DNA of 22,854 nucleotides from a virus, in the IMG/VR virus record IMGVR_UViG_3300020172_003834, positions 1 to 22,854 of that record; one strand, 5' to 3'. Each line of letters opens with the position of its first letter. Positions within the stretch are counted from its first letter, which is position 1. The notes under the pieces were generated by a model. The model did not search any database, was not told where the DNA came from, and was given only the letters and a program-made list of their open reading frames with translations. Made by a program: the position numbers and the translations under genes. Below are positions 1 through 10,200 of the stretch, piece by piece.

Positions 1-3000
1 AATAACAAATATAGCACTTCAGTAACTTCAGTTTCTATTGGTACTTTTACTTCTTATATTGATGGTGGAGTATTAAAACTTGATTTTGCAAATCCAAGAT
101 CTACCGATCAACAAGTTAGACATAGAATCATTGGATTTGGAACAGAGAGTGTTGGATTGGGAACCTATAGATATGCGTTAGAGGGGCAAGCAAATGAAAG
201 AAGTGCCAGATATGTTACTAATGTAGTTCAAAGTGTTGGATCTGCATCAACAACTCTTGTTGGTGTTAGTACAAACTTAATTACATCATTTAAATCTTAT
301 GTAAATGTAAGTATTGGTGAAACACGTGCGGTTCATCAATTGATGACTATGCATGATGGCAGAGAAATTTATATTTTACAAGGACCATTTTTATCAATTG
401 GAAGTACAAGTGGTATTGGCAGCTTCAGTGCAGAGTATGTTGGTGAAAATCTTGAATTTAAATTTAATCCAAATCCAGAAATCACAGGGACTTGTAATAT
501 AATTTGTTTTAGTGAGCAACTTTATAGTGAAATAGACGCTGCTAATATCCCACCAGATTTAATTAATGGACCACTTACTGAAAAAGTTTTTCTAGGAGAA
601 TTTAATGGTTCACAAGGTGATAGAATTAATAGGTTGGATTTTACAGTAAGTTATGAGGGTATTCCAGTATTCAGCAAACTTTTTAATCCAAATAATATTG
701 ACCAAATAAATCTATCTACAGGAATTTTTAGACTTAGAGATCACTTTTTCTCTTCAAATGAGGAACTAACTTATACTGAAGGATCTACTTTTGTTGGTGT
801 TCCAGCTCTTCCTATAGGAATTGGATCAACTCTTGTTGGTGGAACAGTATTTACTGGAGATTTTCTTGCTGGATTTAGCACAATCACTGGTATATCAACC
901 TCTACAGGTTTAAATCCAGGTCAATCTGTTATTGGACTGGGAATCCCTGGAGGAAGTACAATCGTTAGCGTCGGGCAAACATATCGATATTTTTCTGGAA
1001 ATGTTTCTTCTGGATCAACAATAATTACTGGTGTTGCTAATACATCAATTTTAAATTTTGTTGGTGCTGGAATATTTTCGGGTAATGGCACTGGAATTGG
1101 AACGGTTGTTTCTGTTGGAATCGGATCAATTATTTCAAGCGGAACCATCTCAGTTGGAACTGGGGTAACGTATTATTTAAATGTTCTTGGTGTAGGAGTA
1201 TCTTTATCAACTATATCAACAGGATCAAGTTTCAGAAATTCTTATACATCAGGAATAACTACAAATGTTTGTCCAAATGATGTTTACACCATCAGACTTG
1301 ATTCTGATAGATTTAAATTAACTGGAACTAGAAACAGTGGTATTGGATTTACGTTTACAAGTCCAGGAAGTGGAAATGCCCACAAATTAACTATGAAGAA
1401 GAGATTGGAAAAATCTCTGATTATGATTGACAACGTTGTACAGTATCCACTTACTTATACACCATTAAATTATACTTTAGTTAACAATGGGGGGCAAATT
1501 AGTTTTGCATCAACTATTTTTGGTATCAGTGGAATTAGTTCGTTAAGAATTAGTGACGTTTTGGAAATTGACAATGAATTTATGAAGGTTGTTAATTTTG
1601 GATCGGCACCTTCACCATCTGGTCCAATAAGTGGAGTTGGAACTTATTTGGCAATGAATGTTCAGCGTGGATTCTCTGGCACAATAGCAACTACACATTC
1701 CGATGGATCTGTAGCAAGAGTTTATAGAGGTGGGTATAATATAGCAGATAGTACATTATACTTTACTCAAGCACCTCTTGGTAGTGGATTTTCTAGACTT
1801 GATAATAGTAACTTATTAAGACCTTATGCAAAATTTGATGGTAGAGTTTATTTGAGAAAAGATTACACAACAAATAAAATTTATGATGATATTTCCGATC
1901 AGTTTAGTGGTATTGGAGTAACATTTAGACTAACCTCTTCTGGAGAAAATACCACAGGTATAGAACCTGGTAACAGCATATTATTCAATAATCAAATCTT
2001 CCAAACACCTACAACGAGTAACAACGGTGGAAATAATTATGAATTGCAAGAAAGTTCTGGTAAAACAGAGATAGTTTATACTGGCATTACATCAAGTGAT
2101 GGATCCATTGTTAAATCATTGGTTGATATCAATCAAAATCAGTTGCCAAGGGGTGGTATTATTGTTTCTTTGGGGTCAACAAATGGATTAGGATATGCTA
2201 TCCCAGAAAATGCGACGGTTGGTATCATAACAGGTCCTAATGGTGCTATTACTAAAATTGTTTCATCTGCAACCACTGCATCTTATAATTCCTTTACAGA
2301 CTTTAAGTATTCACATGTAACTGGTATTGCAACGATTACAACCACAAATCCACATAATTTTGTGTATGGAGATTCTATTTCCATAAGAAACCTTAAACTA
2401 GAGTGTCCAGATGGATATGCTGGATTAACTCCAAATGTTGCTATTAGCACAGTTGTATATAATAAGACGACTGGAATTATGACCGTTACAACGGCAACCC
2501 CACATTATCTTGCAACGGGAGTTAATCTTAGATTAAGAAATCTCAATTTCACTTGCAGTGGACCATCTGGAATCACTACTACAGTATTCCCAGATGGAAC
2601 AAGAGGTTATATTTTTACAACGAATAAAATTATTAACTCAACTAATTTCGAAACTAATGTTGGTATTAGTACCATTACTCATAATTATGTGAGTGGTGGT
2701 ACAGTAGAGGTTGGAATTACAACTAATATTTTCCCTGATCAAAGAGGAATTCCATATACAATTAATAACTTCGATTATCATAAGACTACTGGCGTATCAA
2801 CAATAACATTTAATTACAATCACAATTTTAAAACTGGTGACACAATCAAATTGCAAAATATTCAGTTTGATTGCCCAGTGGGTGCTGGAGCAACTATTGG
2901 TATCACATCAGTAACTTATAATAATGTTACTGGTATTATGACTGTAAGTACTAACTGGAATCATTTACTATCTCCAGGAAATACTATTAGATTGTTTGGA

Positions 3001-5709
3001 ATGAATTTCTCATGCAATTCTTCTGGATATGGAACAACGACTATATTCCCAGATGGATCTCAGGGTTATTATTTCCCAGTAAATTCTGTTGGATTTGCTA
3101 CTGAATTTACCACTAACGTTGGAACATCAACAATTTCACACTATTACGTTAATGGTGGTTATGTTCAGGTTGGTATTACAACTAGTGTATTCCCAGATTC
3201 TGATAATAATTATCACATTGTAAGTATTCCTACTGCAGATTCGATCGTTGTTAATGTTGGTCCATCAACAATCACTCATAATTACGTTGGTGATGGTTAT
3301 GCATATGCTAAGAAGAGAGTTGGACCTTATAGAGTCAGAACAATTGTAAATACAAATACTTTTGAAACAGATCTTTATACTGTTGGTTTTGCACATACTT
3401 ATGTAAGTGGTGGTGAAGTCAGCAAATATTACAACTTTAATATTGGATCTGGATATAGGGGTGGTGAAGTTGGTGTTTCAGTAACTTCTCTAACTGGTTA
3501 TGGTGCAACTATAAGAGCATTTGCTGGAATTGGTGGAACTTTAGGGTTTACAGTTGATGCTGGAGGGGTTGGATATGCATTTACGAATACAACTGTAATT
3601 ATTCCCGAACCATCTTATGAAAATTTAAATATTAAAGGGGTTTCTAGAGTTGGAGTTGGATCAACTACAACAACTGGAATTGGTTTATTACTTTCTGTGG
3701 ATATTGGTCCCGCTCAAAGTGAATACGGCGGAACAATAGGAATTGTTACCGCACAATACGATAAAAATACGGGGATAATCACTGTTACAACTGACTCAAT
3801 CCATAGTTTGAGTGTTGGCAATCACTTCCAGATGTATGATCTTCAGTTTTTCTGTAGTGGACCTTCTGGAATTACAACAACAATATTCCCAGATGGAACT
3901 AGAGGATATGACTATAAGGTTACAAATGTTGTTGGTATAAAAACTTTTACAACTAATGTTGGAACTTCTACTATTACTCACAATTATATTAGTGGTGGAT
4001 ATATTAAACCTATTGGAATTGGTAGTGAAACTGGAGAAGTTAGATCGTTTAGAGTTTCTAGAACTGGTTATGCCTTCCAAAGAGGAGACATATTTACTGC
4101 TGTTGGATTAGTAACTGCAAAAGGTTATGCTCAACCAATAGCTCCTTTTGAGTTGACAGTTTTAGATGTATACACAGATACCTTTGCTGCTTGGCAATTT
4201 GGTGAACTAGATTTCATTGATTCTATCAAACCATTGCAAGATGGTGCTAGAACTAGATTCCCACTATTATATAATGGTCAACTCCTAAGTTTTGAAAAGA
4301 ATCCAGGAGATCCAGATTCATCGCAAATTGATTTGGATAGTGTACTCCTAATATTCATTAACGGTGTCCCACAGACACCAAAAACATCCTATCAATTTAC
4401 TGGTGGTACTACATTCACATTCACATCTCCACCAAGTGCAGACTCAAACATTGCTATTTTCTTCTATAGGGGATCAAGAGGTAGTGATAGTATATTTGTT
4501 AATGTCAATGAAACTATTAAAAAAGGAGACATCGTCCAAGTAGAATCAAATAATGATATAAGAACTACTGCTTCACAAAATCAAAGAGTAGTCTATGAAG
4601 TTGCTGCAGCGGATAAACTTGAAACTAATTTATATAATGAGCAAGGAATTGATAATTCTAATTTTAAACCTCTATCTTGGTCTAAGCAAAAAGTTGATAG
4701 ATTTATTTCTGGAGAAACTGTTTATAAAGTAAGAGATATTCTAGAATCTCAAGTATACCCAACAGCTCAGATTATTAAGAATGTTTCTTCGGATGAAATA
4801 GAGGAAATCTTTATTGATAAAGCAGAATTGTTTAGATATGAAGAAGATGAATCTGCTCTTGTTCTTGGTGAAATAAGTGCTTTTGTTGGTCTTGTTGGTG
4901 ATGATCCAATTGCTGCAAAACTATCATCTTCAGTCAGTGCTGGTGGAACTATTCAGGCAGTAAACGTAATCAATGGTGGAAGTGGATATAATGGTCCTTC
5001 GGTTGATATTGCTATAGCAGCACCAAAGACAATAGGAGTTGGTATAGGAACAACTGCAACTGCAACTGCATCTATTGTAAATGGTTCTATTGTATCTGTT
5101 TCAGTCAATAATCCTGGTCTAGGGTACAATACTGCAAAACCACCACAAGTTCTTGCACCAGTAGCAACACTTGCGTATGAAAACATTACTAGTATAAATG
5201 AAGTTTTTGGATTCTCGGGTATTATTACTGGAATAACAACCACAACTGGAATTGGTGGACATCCACTAGCACTTAAACTATTCCTAAATGCAAATACAAC
5301 TTTTGCACCATTGTTAGTTGGATATCCAATTAATGTATTTGATACAAACGTTGGATCTGGAGTAACTTCTGTTGACTTTGACAACAATTCGATTGTTGGA
5401 ATTGGAACTTCATATTTAGATAATATCTACTATATTCATAACATAGTATTTCTTGGTCAAAATGCGGAGGTAACCACAAATGTGGCTTCCTATAGTTCCA
5501 TAGTTGGAATTGTTACTGTTGGTAGTGCTACGACTAACGTTGGAAGATTTAGTTGGGGAAGATTGACTGGATTCGCAAGAGGATCTGAACCATTATCAAT
5601 AGCAGTTACAGGATTTACTGTTAATCCTGGTTTAACAACTTTCCCATACATTCAAAGAAGAGGATATGGTCTAAGAGATCAAGGACCGTTGAGAAAGATC
5701 CTACAGTAA
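1..5709 (+). CDS. Giant baseplate-region virion structural protein at the gp7 position (5'-partial)
   Basis: The frame is open from base 1 with no stop before TAA at 5707-5709, so the gene begins outside the window and 1902 residues are visible. In-frame TTG 157 is only an internal codon. It lies directly before gp8, where T4 has gene 7 (baseplate wedge, 1032 aa), so a wedge or wedge-attached role is inferred from position; I see no clear T4 gp7 sequence match. Order of parts: a beta-rich segment with the HFF..NEELTY motif near 740-780; a Gly/Ser/Thr-rich insert at about 790-1260; an 'EFM...QRG..GT...H' module at about 1540-1725; an array of repeated units at 2302-4006; a fibre-like segment (INGVPQTP, FFYRGSRG) at about 4200-4500; a GSGY module at about 4957-5170; and a C-terminus ending YGLRDQGPLRKILQ. 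No signal peptide or membrane segment is seen. Virion structural role is likely; the gp7 equivalence is tentative. Confidence 0.85.
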   Translation, partial: NNKYSTSVTSVSIGTFTSYIDGGVLKLDFANPRSTDQQVRHRIIGFGTESVGLGTYRYALEGQANERSARYVTNVVQSVGSASTTLVGVSTNLITSFKSYVNVSIGETRAVHQLMTMHDGREIYILQGPFLSIGSTSGIGSFSAEYVGENLEFKFNPNPEITGTCNIICFSEQLYSEIDAANIPPDLINGPLTEKVFLGEFNGSQGDRINRLDFTVSYEGIPVFSKLFNPNNIDQINLSTGIFRLRDHFFSSNEELTYTEGSTFVGVPALPIGIGSTLVGGTVFTGDFLAGFSTITGISTSTGLNPGQSVIGLGIPGGSTIVSVGQTYRYFSGNVSSGSTIITGVANTSILNFVGAGIFSGNGTGIGTVVSVGIGSIISSGTISVGTGVTYYLNVLGVGVSLSTISTGSSFRNSYTSGITTNVCPNDVYTIRLDSDRFKLTGTRNSGIGFTFTSPGSGNAHKLTMKKRLEKSLIMIDNVVQYPLTYTPLNYTLVNNGGQISFASTIFGISGISSLRISDVLEIDNEFMKVVNFGSAPSPSGPISGVGTYLAMNVQRGFSGTIATTHSDGSVARVYRGGYNIADSTLYFTQAPLGSGFSRLDNSNLLRPYAKFDGRVYLRKDYTTNKIYDDISDQFSGIGVTFRLTSSGENTTGIEPGNSILFNNQIFQTPTTSNNGGNNYELQESSGKTEIVYTGITSSDGSIVKSLVDINQNQLPRGGIIVSLGSTNGLGYAIPENATVGIITGPNGAITKIVSSATTASYNSFTDFKYSHVTGIATITTTNPHNFVYGDSISIRNLKLECPDGYAGLTPNVAISTVVYNKTTGIMTVTTATPHYLATGVNLRLRNLNFTCSGPSGITTTVFPDGTRGYIFTTNKIINSTNFETNVGISTITHNYVSGGTVEVGITTNIFPDQRGIPYTINNFDYHKTTGVSTITFNYNHNFKTGDTIKLQNIQFDCPVGAGATIGITSVTYNNVTGIMTVSTNWNHLLSPGNTIRLFGMNFSCNSSGYGTTTIFPDGSQGYYFPVNSVGFATEFTTNVGTSTISHYYVNGGYVQVGITTSVFPDSDNNYHIVSIPTADSIVVNVGPSTITHNYVGDGYAYAKKRVGPYRVRTIVNTNTFETDLYTVGFAHTYVSGGEVSKYYNFNIGSGYRGGEVGVSVTSLTGYGATIRAFAGIGGTLGFTVDAGGVGYAFTNTTVIIPEPSYENLNIKGVSRVGVGSTTTTGIGLLLSVDIGPAQSEYGGTIGIVTAQYDKNTGIITVTTDSIHSLSVGNHFQMYDLQFFCSGPSGITTTIFPDGTRGYDYKVTNVVGIKTFTTNVGTSTITHNYISGGYIKPIGIGSETGEVRSFRVSRTGYAFQRGDIFTAVGLVTAKGYAQPIAPFELTVLDVYTDTFAAWQFGELDFIDSIKPLQDGARTRFPLLYNGQLLSFEKNPGDPDSSQIDLDSVLLIFINGVPQTPKTSYQFTGGTTFTFTSPPSADSNIAIFFYRGSRGSDSIFVNVNETIKKGDIVQVESNNDIRTTASQNQRVVYEVAAADKLETNLYNEQGIDNSNFKPLSWSKQKVDRFISGETVYKVRDILESQVYPTAQIIKNVSSDEIEEIFIDKAELFRYEEDESALVLGEISAFVGLVGDDPIAAKLSSSVSAGGTIQAVNVINGGSGYNGPSVDIAIAAPKTIGVGIGTTATATASIVNGSIVSVSVNNPGLGYNTAKPPQVLAPVATLAYENITSINEVFGFSGIITGITTTTGIGGHPLALKLFLNANTTFAPLLVGYPINVFDTNVGSGVTSVDFDNNSIVGIGTSYLDNIYYIHNIVFLGQNAEVTTNVASYSSIVGIVTVGSATTNVGRFSWGRLTGFARGSEPLSIAVTGFTVNPGLTTFPYIQRRGYGLRDQGPLRKILQ
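790..1260 (+). repeat. Gly/Ser/Thr-rich low-complexity insert in the gp7-position protein
   Basis: The translation is dominated by Gly, Ser, Thr, Val and Ile in short pulses such as GLGIPGGSTIVSVG and VVSVGIGSIISSGT. It separates two more ordinary segments, LTYTEGSTF before it and CPNDVYTIRLDSDRFKL after it. The pattern suggests a beta-helix-like or extended beta insert, but no catalytic motif is visible. The reading frame is uninterrupted across it. Confidence 0.6.
1540..1725 (+). repeat. 'E(I/F)M...RG..GT...H' module, copy in the gp7-position protein
   Basis: The translation carries LEIDNEFMKVV, then QRGFSGTIATTHSDGS. The same arrangement occurs in the DUF4815-type protein (about 13200-13340) and in gp15 (about 20329-20510), so this is a module shared by otherwise unrelated structural proteins. 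Function is unknown; a small beta domain is the likely fold. Confidence 0.65.
2302..4006 (+). repeat. Degenerate protein repeat array with one Cys per unit
   Basis: Five 'head' units share the pattern Y..xTGI.T(I/V)(T/S)...H....G..(I/L)...(N/L)..F.C. Their tyrosine codons are at 2308, 2458, 2776, 2917 and 3757, and their single Cys codons at 2404, 2554, 2872, 3013 and 3853. Units 2, 4 and 5 continue into a 'tail' with FPDG (Phe codons at 2587, 3046, 3886) followed by TNVG.STI.H.Y(V/I).GG. Extra tail-only copies occur near 2730, 3190-3300 and 3390. Units 1+2 and 3+4 form a larger duplication with a period of about 460-470 bases. DNA identity between copies is partial, most obvious around the FPDG halves. 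Confidence 0.85.
4957..5170 (+). repeat. GSGYT-type module, copy in the gp7-position protein
   Basis: Two units are visible: VINGGSGYNGPSVDI and, after an ATATAS.VNG linker, VNNPGLGYNTAKPPQV. The shape (hydrophobic strand, N.G.GY, Pro-rich turn, strand, Ala/Thr-rich linker) matches the repeats in gp8, the DUF4815-type protein and gp14 in this window. Confidence 0.65.
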
Positions 5710-5714
5710 ACCCA

Positions 5715-5722
5715 CATAAATA
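5715..5722 (+). promoter_or_regulatory. Possible T4-type late promoter (CATAAATA) before gp8
   Basis: CATAAATA lies in the 31-base gap between the stop at 5709 and the gp8 ATG at 5741. It differs from the T4 late consensus TATAAATA at the first base only. In T4 this motif is the -10 element read by the phage late sigma factor gp55. Transcription would begin only a few bases before gp8, giving a very short leader. No strong Shine-Dalgarno sequence is seen before the gp8 ATG. Confidence 0.5.
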
Positions 5723-5740
5723 GAAAAAAAACCTAATAAA

Positions 5741-7294
5741 ATGGCATCAATTGTCACAGATCAATTAAGGATTTTAAATGCAAATAATTTTATAGAATCT
5801 GTTTCAGATTCTAATAATTCATATTATGTTTTTGTTGGATTATCAAATCCAACTCAAGTTGGATTTGGAAGAACTGGTGATTGGAATACAAATGTTCCAA
5901 ATCCAATTGATTCTATTAACGATTTAAACCATACATATGATAATATAATTTTTGGTAAAAAAATTACAGAATCAAACGTTAAGAGGTTGGTGAGAAGAAT
6001 TGATTGGACTCAAGGAAGTAGATATGAAATTTATAGGCATGATTATTCCATTAGCAATCCATCAGCAATAACGCAGTCTTCTCGTTTATACGATGCAAAT
6101 TACTACGTAATTAATGCTGATTACAGGGTCTATATTTGTATAGACAATGGTTCTTCGGGTATTAACACAGTTGGAAATGCATCACAAGATGAACCAACAT
6201 TTACAGATTTAGAACCTTCTAAAGCTGGTGAAAGTGGTGATGGATATTTGTGGAAATATTTGTATACAGTTTCTCCTAGTGATATTGTTAAATTTGATTC
6301 TACAGAATATATTGCCGTTCCAAGTAATTGGAATACTTCATCAGATGCTCAGAATCAAGCGATCAGAGAAAATGGAGACTCAACGGTAAATGAAAATCAA
6401 ATAAAAAAAGTTTATATTGAGAGGCAAGGTGAAAACTATGCAAGTGGATTAGGTCAAGAAGTTAATATATTAGGAGATGGGACAGGAGCAAAAGTTGTTT
6501 TAGATATTGTTGGTGGGAAAATAATTAATGCGGTTGTTTCTTCTGGTGGAAAAGGTTACACTTATGGAATTGTTGATTTGGGTCCAGTGAATGCTAACGT
6601 TATCCCAGCAAAAGCAGCAAAATTAATTCCAATTATTCCCCCATCCAAAGGACATGGATTTGATTTATATAAAGAATTGGGAACTGATAAAACTTTAGTA
6701 TATGCAAGATTTGATGATTCGACAAAGGATTTTCCAAGCGATACTAAGTTTTCGCAAATAGGAGTACTCAAAAATCCAACATCAATTGGATCAACTAATA
6801 CCTTCACAGAAAACCAGTTTTCTTCTGCATATGCTATTAAATTTGTGTCTACTAATGGATCATTAAACATTGGTGATATTATTAGGCAACCTGTTTCTGG
6901 CGGAATTGCTTTAGGTTATGTTTCAGCATATGATCTAGAAACAAAAGTTATAAAGTATACAAGAGATAGATCATTATTTTTTAATGATGGATCTTTAGAT
7001 CAAACTGATTATGTTGGTGTATCAACTGCTGGAAAAGTTTTAAATTTCGAATCTTCAGCAACAGTTGTTACTACAACTGGAGGATTTTCTGGTGCAGTTG
7101 ATGTTGGATTTAGTGGAATTACAACCAATCCAACTGGAACAAAAGTTCTTAATTTGGGTGTTCAGTTTACAAATGGTCTTGCTTCACCTGAAATAAATAA
7201 AGCATCTGGTGAAATTTTATACTTGGACAATCGCCCATTGATTTCTAGAAACCCTAGACAAAAAGAAGACGTCAAAATTATTCTGGAATTTTAA
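5741..7294 (+). CDS. 8: Baseplate wedge protein gp8
   Basis: 517 residues. gp8 is a wedge protein of the contractile-tail baseplate, in T4 working with gp7, gp10, gp6, gp53 and gp25. Matches to remembered T4 gp8 are collinear: VGFGRTGDW near the N-terminus (T4 FGRSEPW), RRIDWTQGSRYE near residues 86-97 (T4 RRDWGDTRY), GDGYLWKYLYTV at 166-177 (T4 GDGYVWEYLFEI), EYIAVPSNW after it (T4 EYIVVPW), and GEILYLDNRPLI at about 490-501 with a KEDVKIILEF end (T4 GEMIYMENRPPI, EEINILFTF). It is about 180 residues longer than T4 gp8 (334 aa); part of the excess is a GSGYT-type module at about residues 224-287. The start ATG is the first after the upstream stop and gives the N-terminus MASIVTDQLR. The next gene begins 2 bases after the stop, suggesting co-translation. 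Confidence 0.95.
   Translation: MASIVTDQLRILNANNFIESVSDSNNSYYVFVGLSNPTQVGFGRTGDWNTNVPNPIDSINDLNHTYDNIIFGKKITESNVKRLVRRIDWTQGSRYEIYRHDYSISNPSAITQSSRLYDANYYVINADYRVYICIDNGSSGINTVGNASQDEPTFTDLEPSKAGESGDGYLWKYLYTVSPSDIVKFDSTEYIAVPSNWNTSSDAQNQAIRENGDSTVNENQIKKVYIERQGENYASGLGQEVNILGDGTGAKVVLDIVGGKIINAVVSSGGKGYTYGIVDLGPVNANVIPAKAAKLIPIIPPSKGHGFDLYKELGTDKTLVYARFDDSTKDFPSDTKFSQIGVLKNPTSIGSTNTFTENQFSSAYAIKFVSTNGSLNIGDIIRQPVSGGIALGYVSAYDLETKVIKYTRDRSLFFNDGSLDQTDYVGVSTAGKVLNFESSATVVTTTGGFSGAVDVGFSGITTNPTGTKVLNLGVQFTNGLASPEINKASGEILYLDNRPLISRNPRQKEDVKIILEF
6410..6601 (+). repeat. GSGYT-type module, copy inserted in gp8
   Basis: The translation reads VYIERQGENYASG, then GDGTGAKVVLDIVGG, then AVVSSGGKGYTYG. 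It has the GTGA linker and G.GYT turn found in the modules of gp14, the DUF4815-type protein and the gp7-position protein. T4 gp8 has no such segment as I recall it, which helps explain the larger size here. Confidence 0.65.
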
Positions 7295-7296
7295 AA

Positions 7297-10200
7297 ATGC
7301 CACAAAAGACTAATCTCAATATAAATCCATACTATGATGATTTCGATAAAAATGATAATTTTTATCGAGTATTATTTAAACCTGGATTTCCTGTCCAAGC
7401 TAGAGAATTAACATCTCTGCAAAGTATTCTCCAAAATCAGATAGAATCTTTTGGTAGTCATATTTTTAAAGAAGGATCGATGGTAATTCCTGGAGGAATT
7501 ACTTATGATAATGCTTATTATGCAATTAAAATAAATCCAGATCATTTGGGGATCGATGTTTCATTATATTTGGATTCTTTAATAGGTATTACCTTACAAG
7601 GTCAAACTTCTGGATCTACAGCAGTTGTTGATAGTTATATTCTCCCTCCAACTTTAGATGTAGAAGTTCCAACACTTTTTATTAAATATAGAAGTGCTGG
7701 AGCTGAGGCAGCGTTTTCTACTTTTGAAGATGGAGAATTATTAATAACTCAATCAAATGTGCAATATGGAAGCAATGTAATTAATTCTGGTTCTTCTGTC
7801 GCAACCGTATTTTCCATAGGATCTTCTGCGATTGGAACTAGAGTTAATATTTCACAGGGTGTGTACTTCATTAGAGGTACTTTTGTAGACGTACAATCTT
7901 CTCAGATTATTTTAGATGCTTATGAGAATACACCATCATATAGAGTTGGTCTGACAATTTTAGAAGAAATTATTACAGCAGGTGATGATGAAGAATTATA
8001 TGACAATGCAAAGGGGTTTTCGAATTATGCAGCTCCTGGAGCTGACAGATTAAAAATTAGTGCTGTTTTATCAAAAAAAGCACTGACAGATTTTGATGAT
8101 AAAAACTTTGTTGAGTTAATTCGTTTAGACAATGGTGAAGTAAAAAAACTTGCTGATAAGACTCAATATAATATTATAAGAGACTATTTTGCGAAAAGAA
8201 CTTATGAAGAATCTGGAGATTATTCAGTTGATAAATTTTCTGTTGAAGTAGCAAACTCATTAAATGATTTAATATCGAGTGATGGAGTGTTTTTAGATAC
8301 TCAAAAAACAGATCAAGGAAATACTCCAGCAGAAAATCTTCTAGCAGTTAAAGTATCTGCAGGTAAAGCATATGTTCGAGGATTTGATGTAGAATCAAAA
8401 TCAACAACTATTATAGATGTTGATAAGCCTAGGGAAACAAAAACTGTAGCAACTTCTTTAGTCCCATTTGAATTAGGATCTCTAATACGAGTAAATAATG
8501 TCTATGGTACTCCTTTTATTGGAATAAATCAAACTAATAATACCGTAGATTTAAGAGATAGGAGAATAACAAACCCAACAGCATCTTCTGGATCAGCTAT
8601 TGGAAAGGCAAGAGTATATTCATTTGGGTTATCAGAATCTTCTTATGCAAGTCCATTAACTCAGTGGGATTTGTATCTTTTTGATATCCAAACATACACT
8701 ACATTAGAAATTAACACATCTCTTGTGGCGGCCCAATGCCCAGCTTCATCTTTCATTCGTGGTTTAAGTAGTGGTGCAACAGGATATGTTGTAACTGCAC
8801 CTTCAGGAACAACAGTTACGTTATCACAAGTTTCTGGAAAATTTATTGCTGGTGAGCAAATTTATGTTAATGAAACTTTAGAATTTACAAGATCAATTAA
8901 AAAAGTTAAAGATTATACTGTTGATGATATTAAATCAGTATATCAAGCGAGTAATTCTATCACTGCTGAATTAAAAACTATTTTTAACGCAGATGTAGTT
9001 CTTCAGCAAAAAACTGCTCCAGGTTTTAGTATTGTTGATAATCTTTTTATTGCTGCAAGTGGAATTTCAACTTGTGCTGGAAGATCATTTTTGGGAATCA
9101 GAACCGATGCTCTAGTTAGATACCAACAAGTTGGAGTTAATACAGCAACGTTTAACAGAGTTGAATATGTTTCTTCTGACGGAAGAACTCTTAAGTTAGT
9201 TGGAATTAGTAGTGATGTTGTTGGTGTCTCCTTAGGTAACTTACCAACAACACCATATGCTGGTCCGTTTTCAATTGTCACTCCCCTTCTAAGAGAAAAA
9301 GAAGATACATCTTTAACAGCACCAATCAACTCTACAAATGTTTCCCGAGTTGATCTAGGTCAATCAAATCTTTTAATTTCTTATCAATTCCGTCAGTTAA
9401 GTACAGATGCTGGGGGAACTTTAACTGTAAATGTCTCTGCATCTGGAATCAGTAGTGCATTCTTTGAGTCATTTGATGCGGATCGATATTCAGTTCATTA
9501 TGCTGATGGAATTATCGAAGATTTGACTCCAGACCAATTTACTCTACAATCCAATAGTACTATTCTAAGATTGGATGGATTAAAAGTTAGTCAATTAAAT
9601 AATGTAACTGTAAACGCAACAATAAGAAAAATTAGTGTTAAGAATAAGCAGAAATTATTTGTTAGAAGTGAAAAATTAGGAGTTACCAGAACAGTTTCAG
9701 CAGCTTCAACTGACATAACTGGATTAACAACTAGTTTTTATTATGGATCTAGAGTAGAAGATAGAGAAATAAGTTTAAATTATCCAGATGCTGTAGAAGT
9801 TATTGCAGTATATGAATCTTTAGATAAGAGTGTTCCTGTTTTAGATAAGTTAACCTTTGTTTCTGGTTTAAATTTAGATACTGCATCTGTAATTGGTGAA
9901 AAAATTATTGGTAAAAATAGTAAATCTGTAGCACAACTAGTCACAAGATCCTCATCAACAGAAGTTGAGTTTGTTTATCTGAACAAATCTAAATTCATTT
10001 TGGGAGAAGAAGTTACTTTTAGTGAATCAAACATATCATCAACTATTCAGGGAATAACTGCTGGTCAGTATTTAAACATTGGTGATAGATATTCCTTAGA
10101 AAAGGGTCAAAAAAATCAATATTATGATTATTCTAGAATCGTAAGAAAATTAGGTCAACCAGCACCATCCAAGAGATTATTGATTATTTTCAATAGATAT

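Noticed and set aside
157-159. TTG at 157 as the start of the first gene
   Set aside because: The same frame is open and protein-like back to base 1 (for example YIDGGVLKLDFANPRS), so the gene simply begins outside the window.
4953-5387. Open frame of 144 codons on the minus strand
   Set aside because: It lies fully inside the repeat-rich + strand gene, has Pro/Thr/Val-biased composition typical of an antisense shadow, and no start context.
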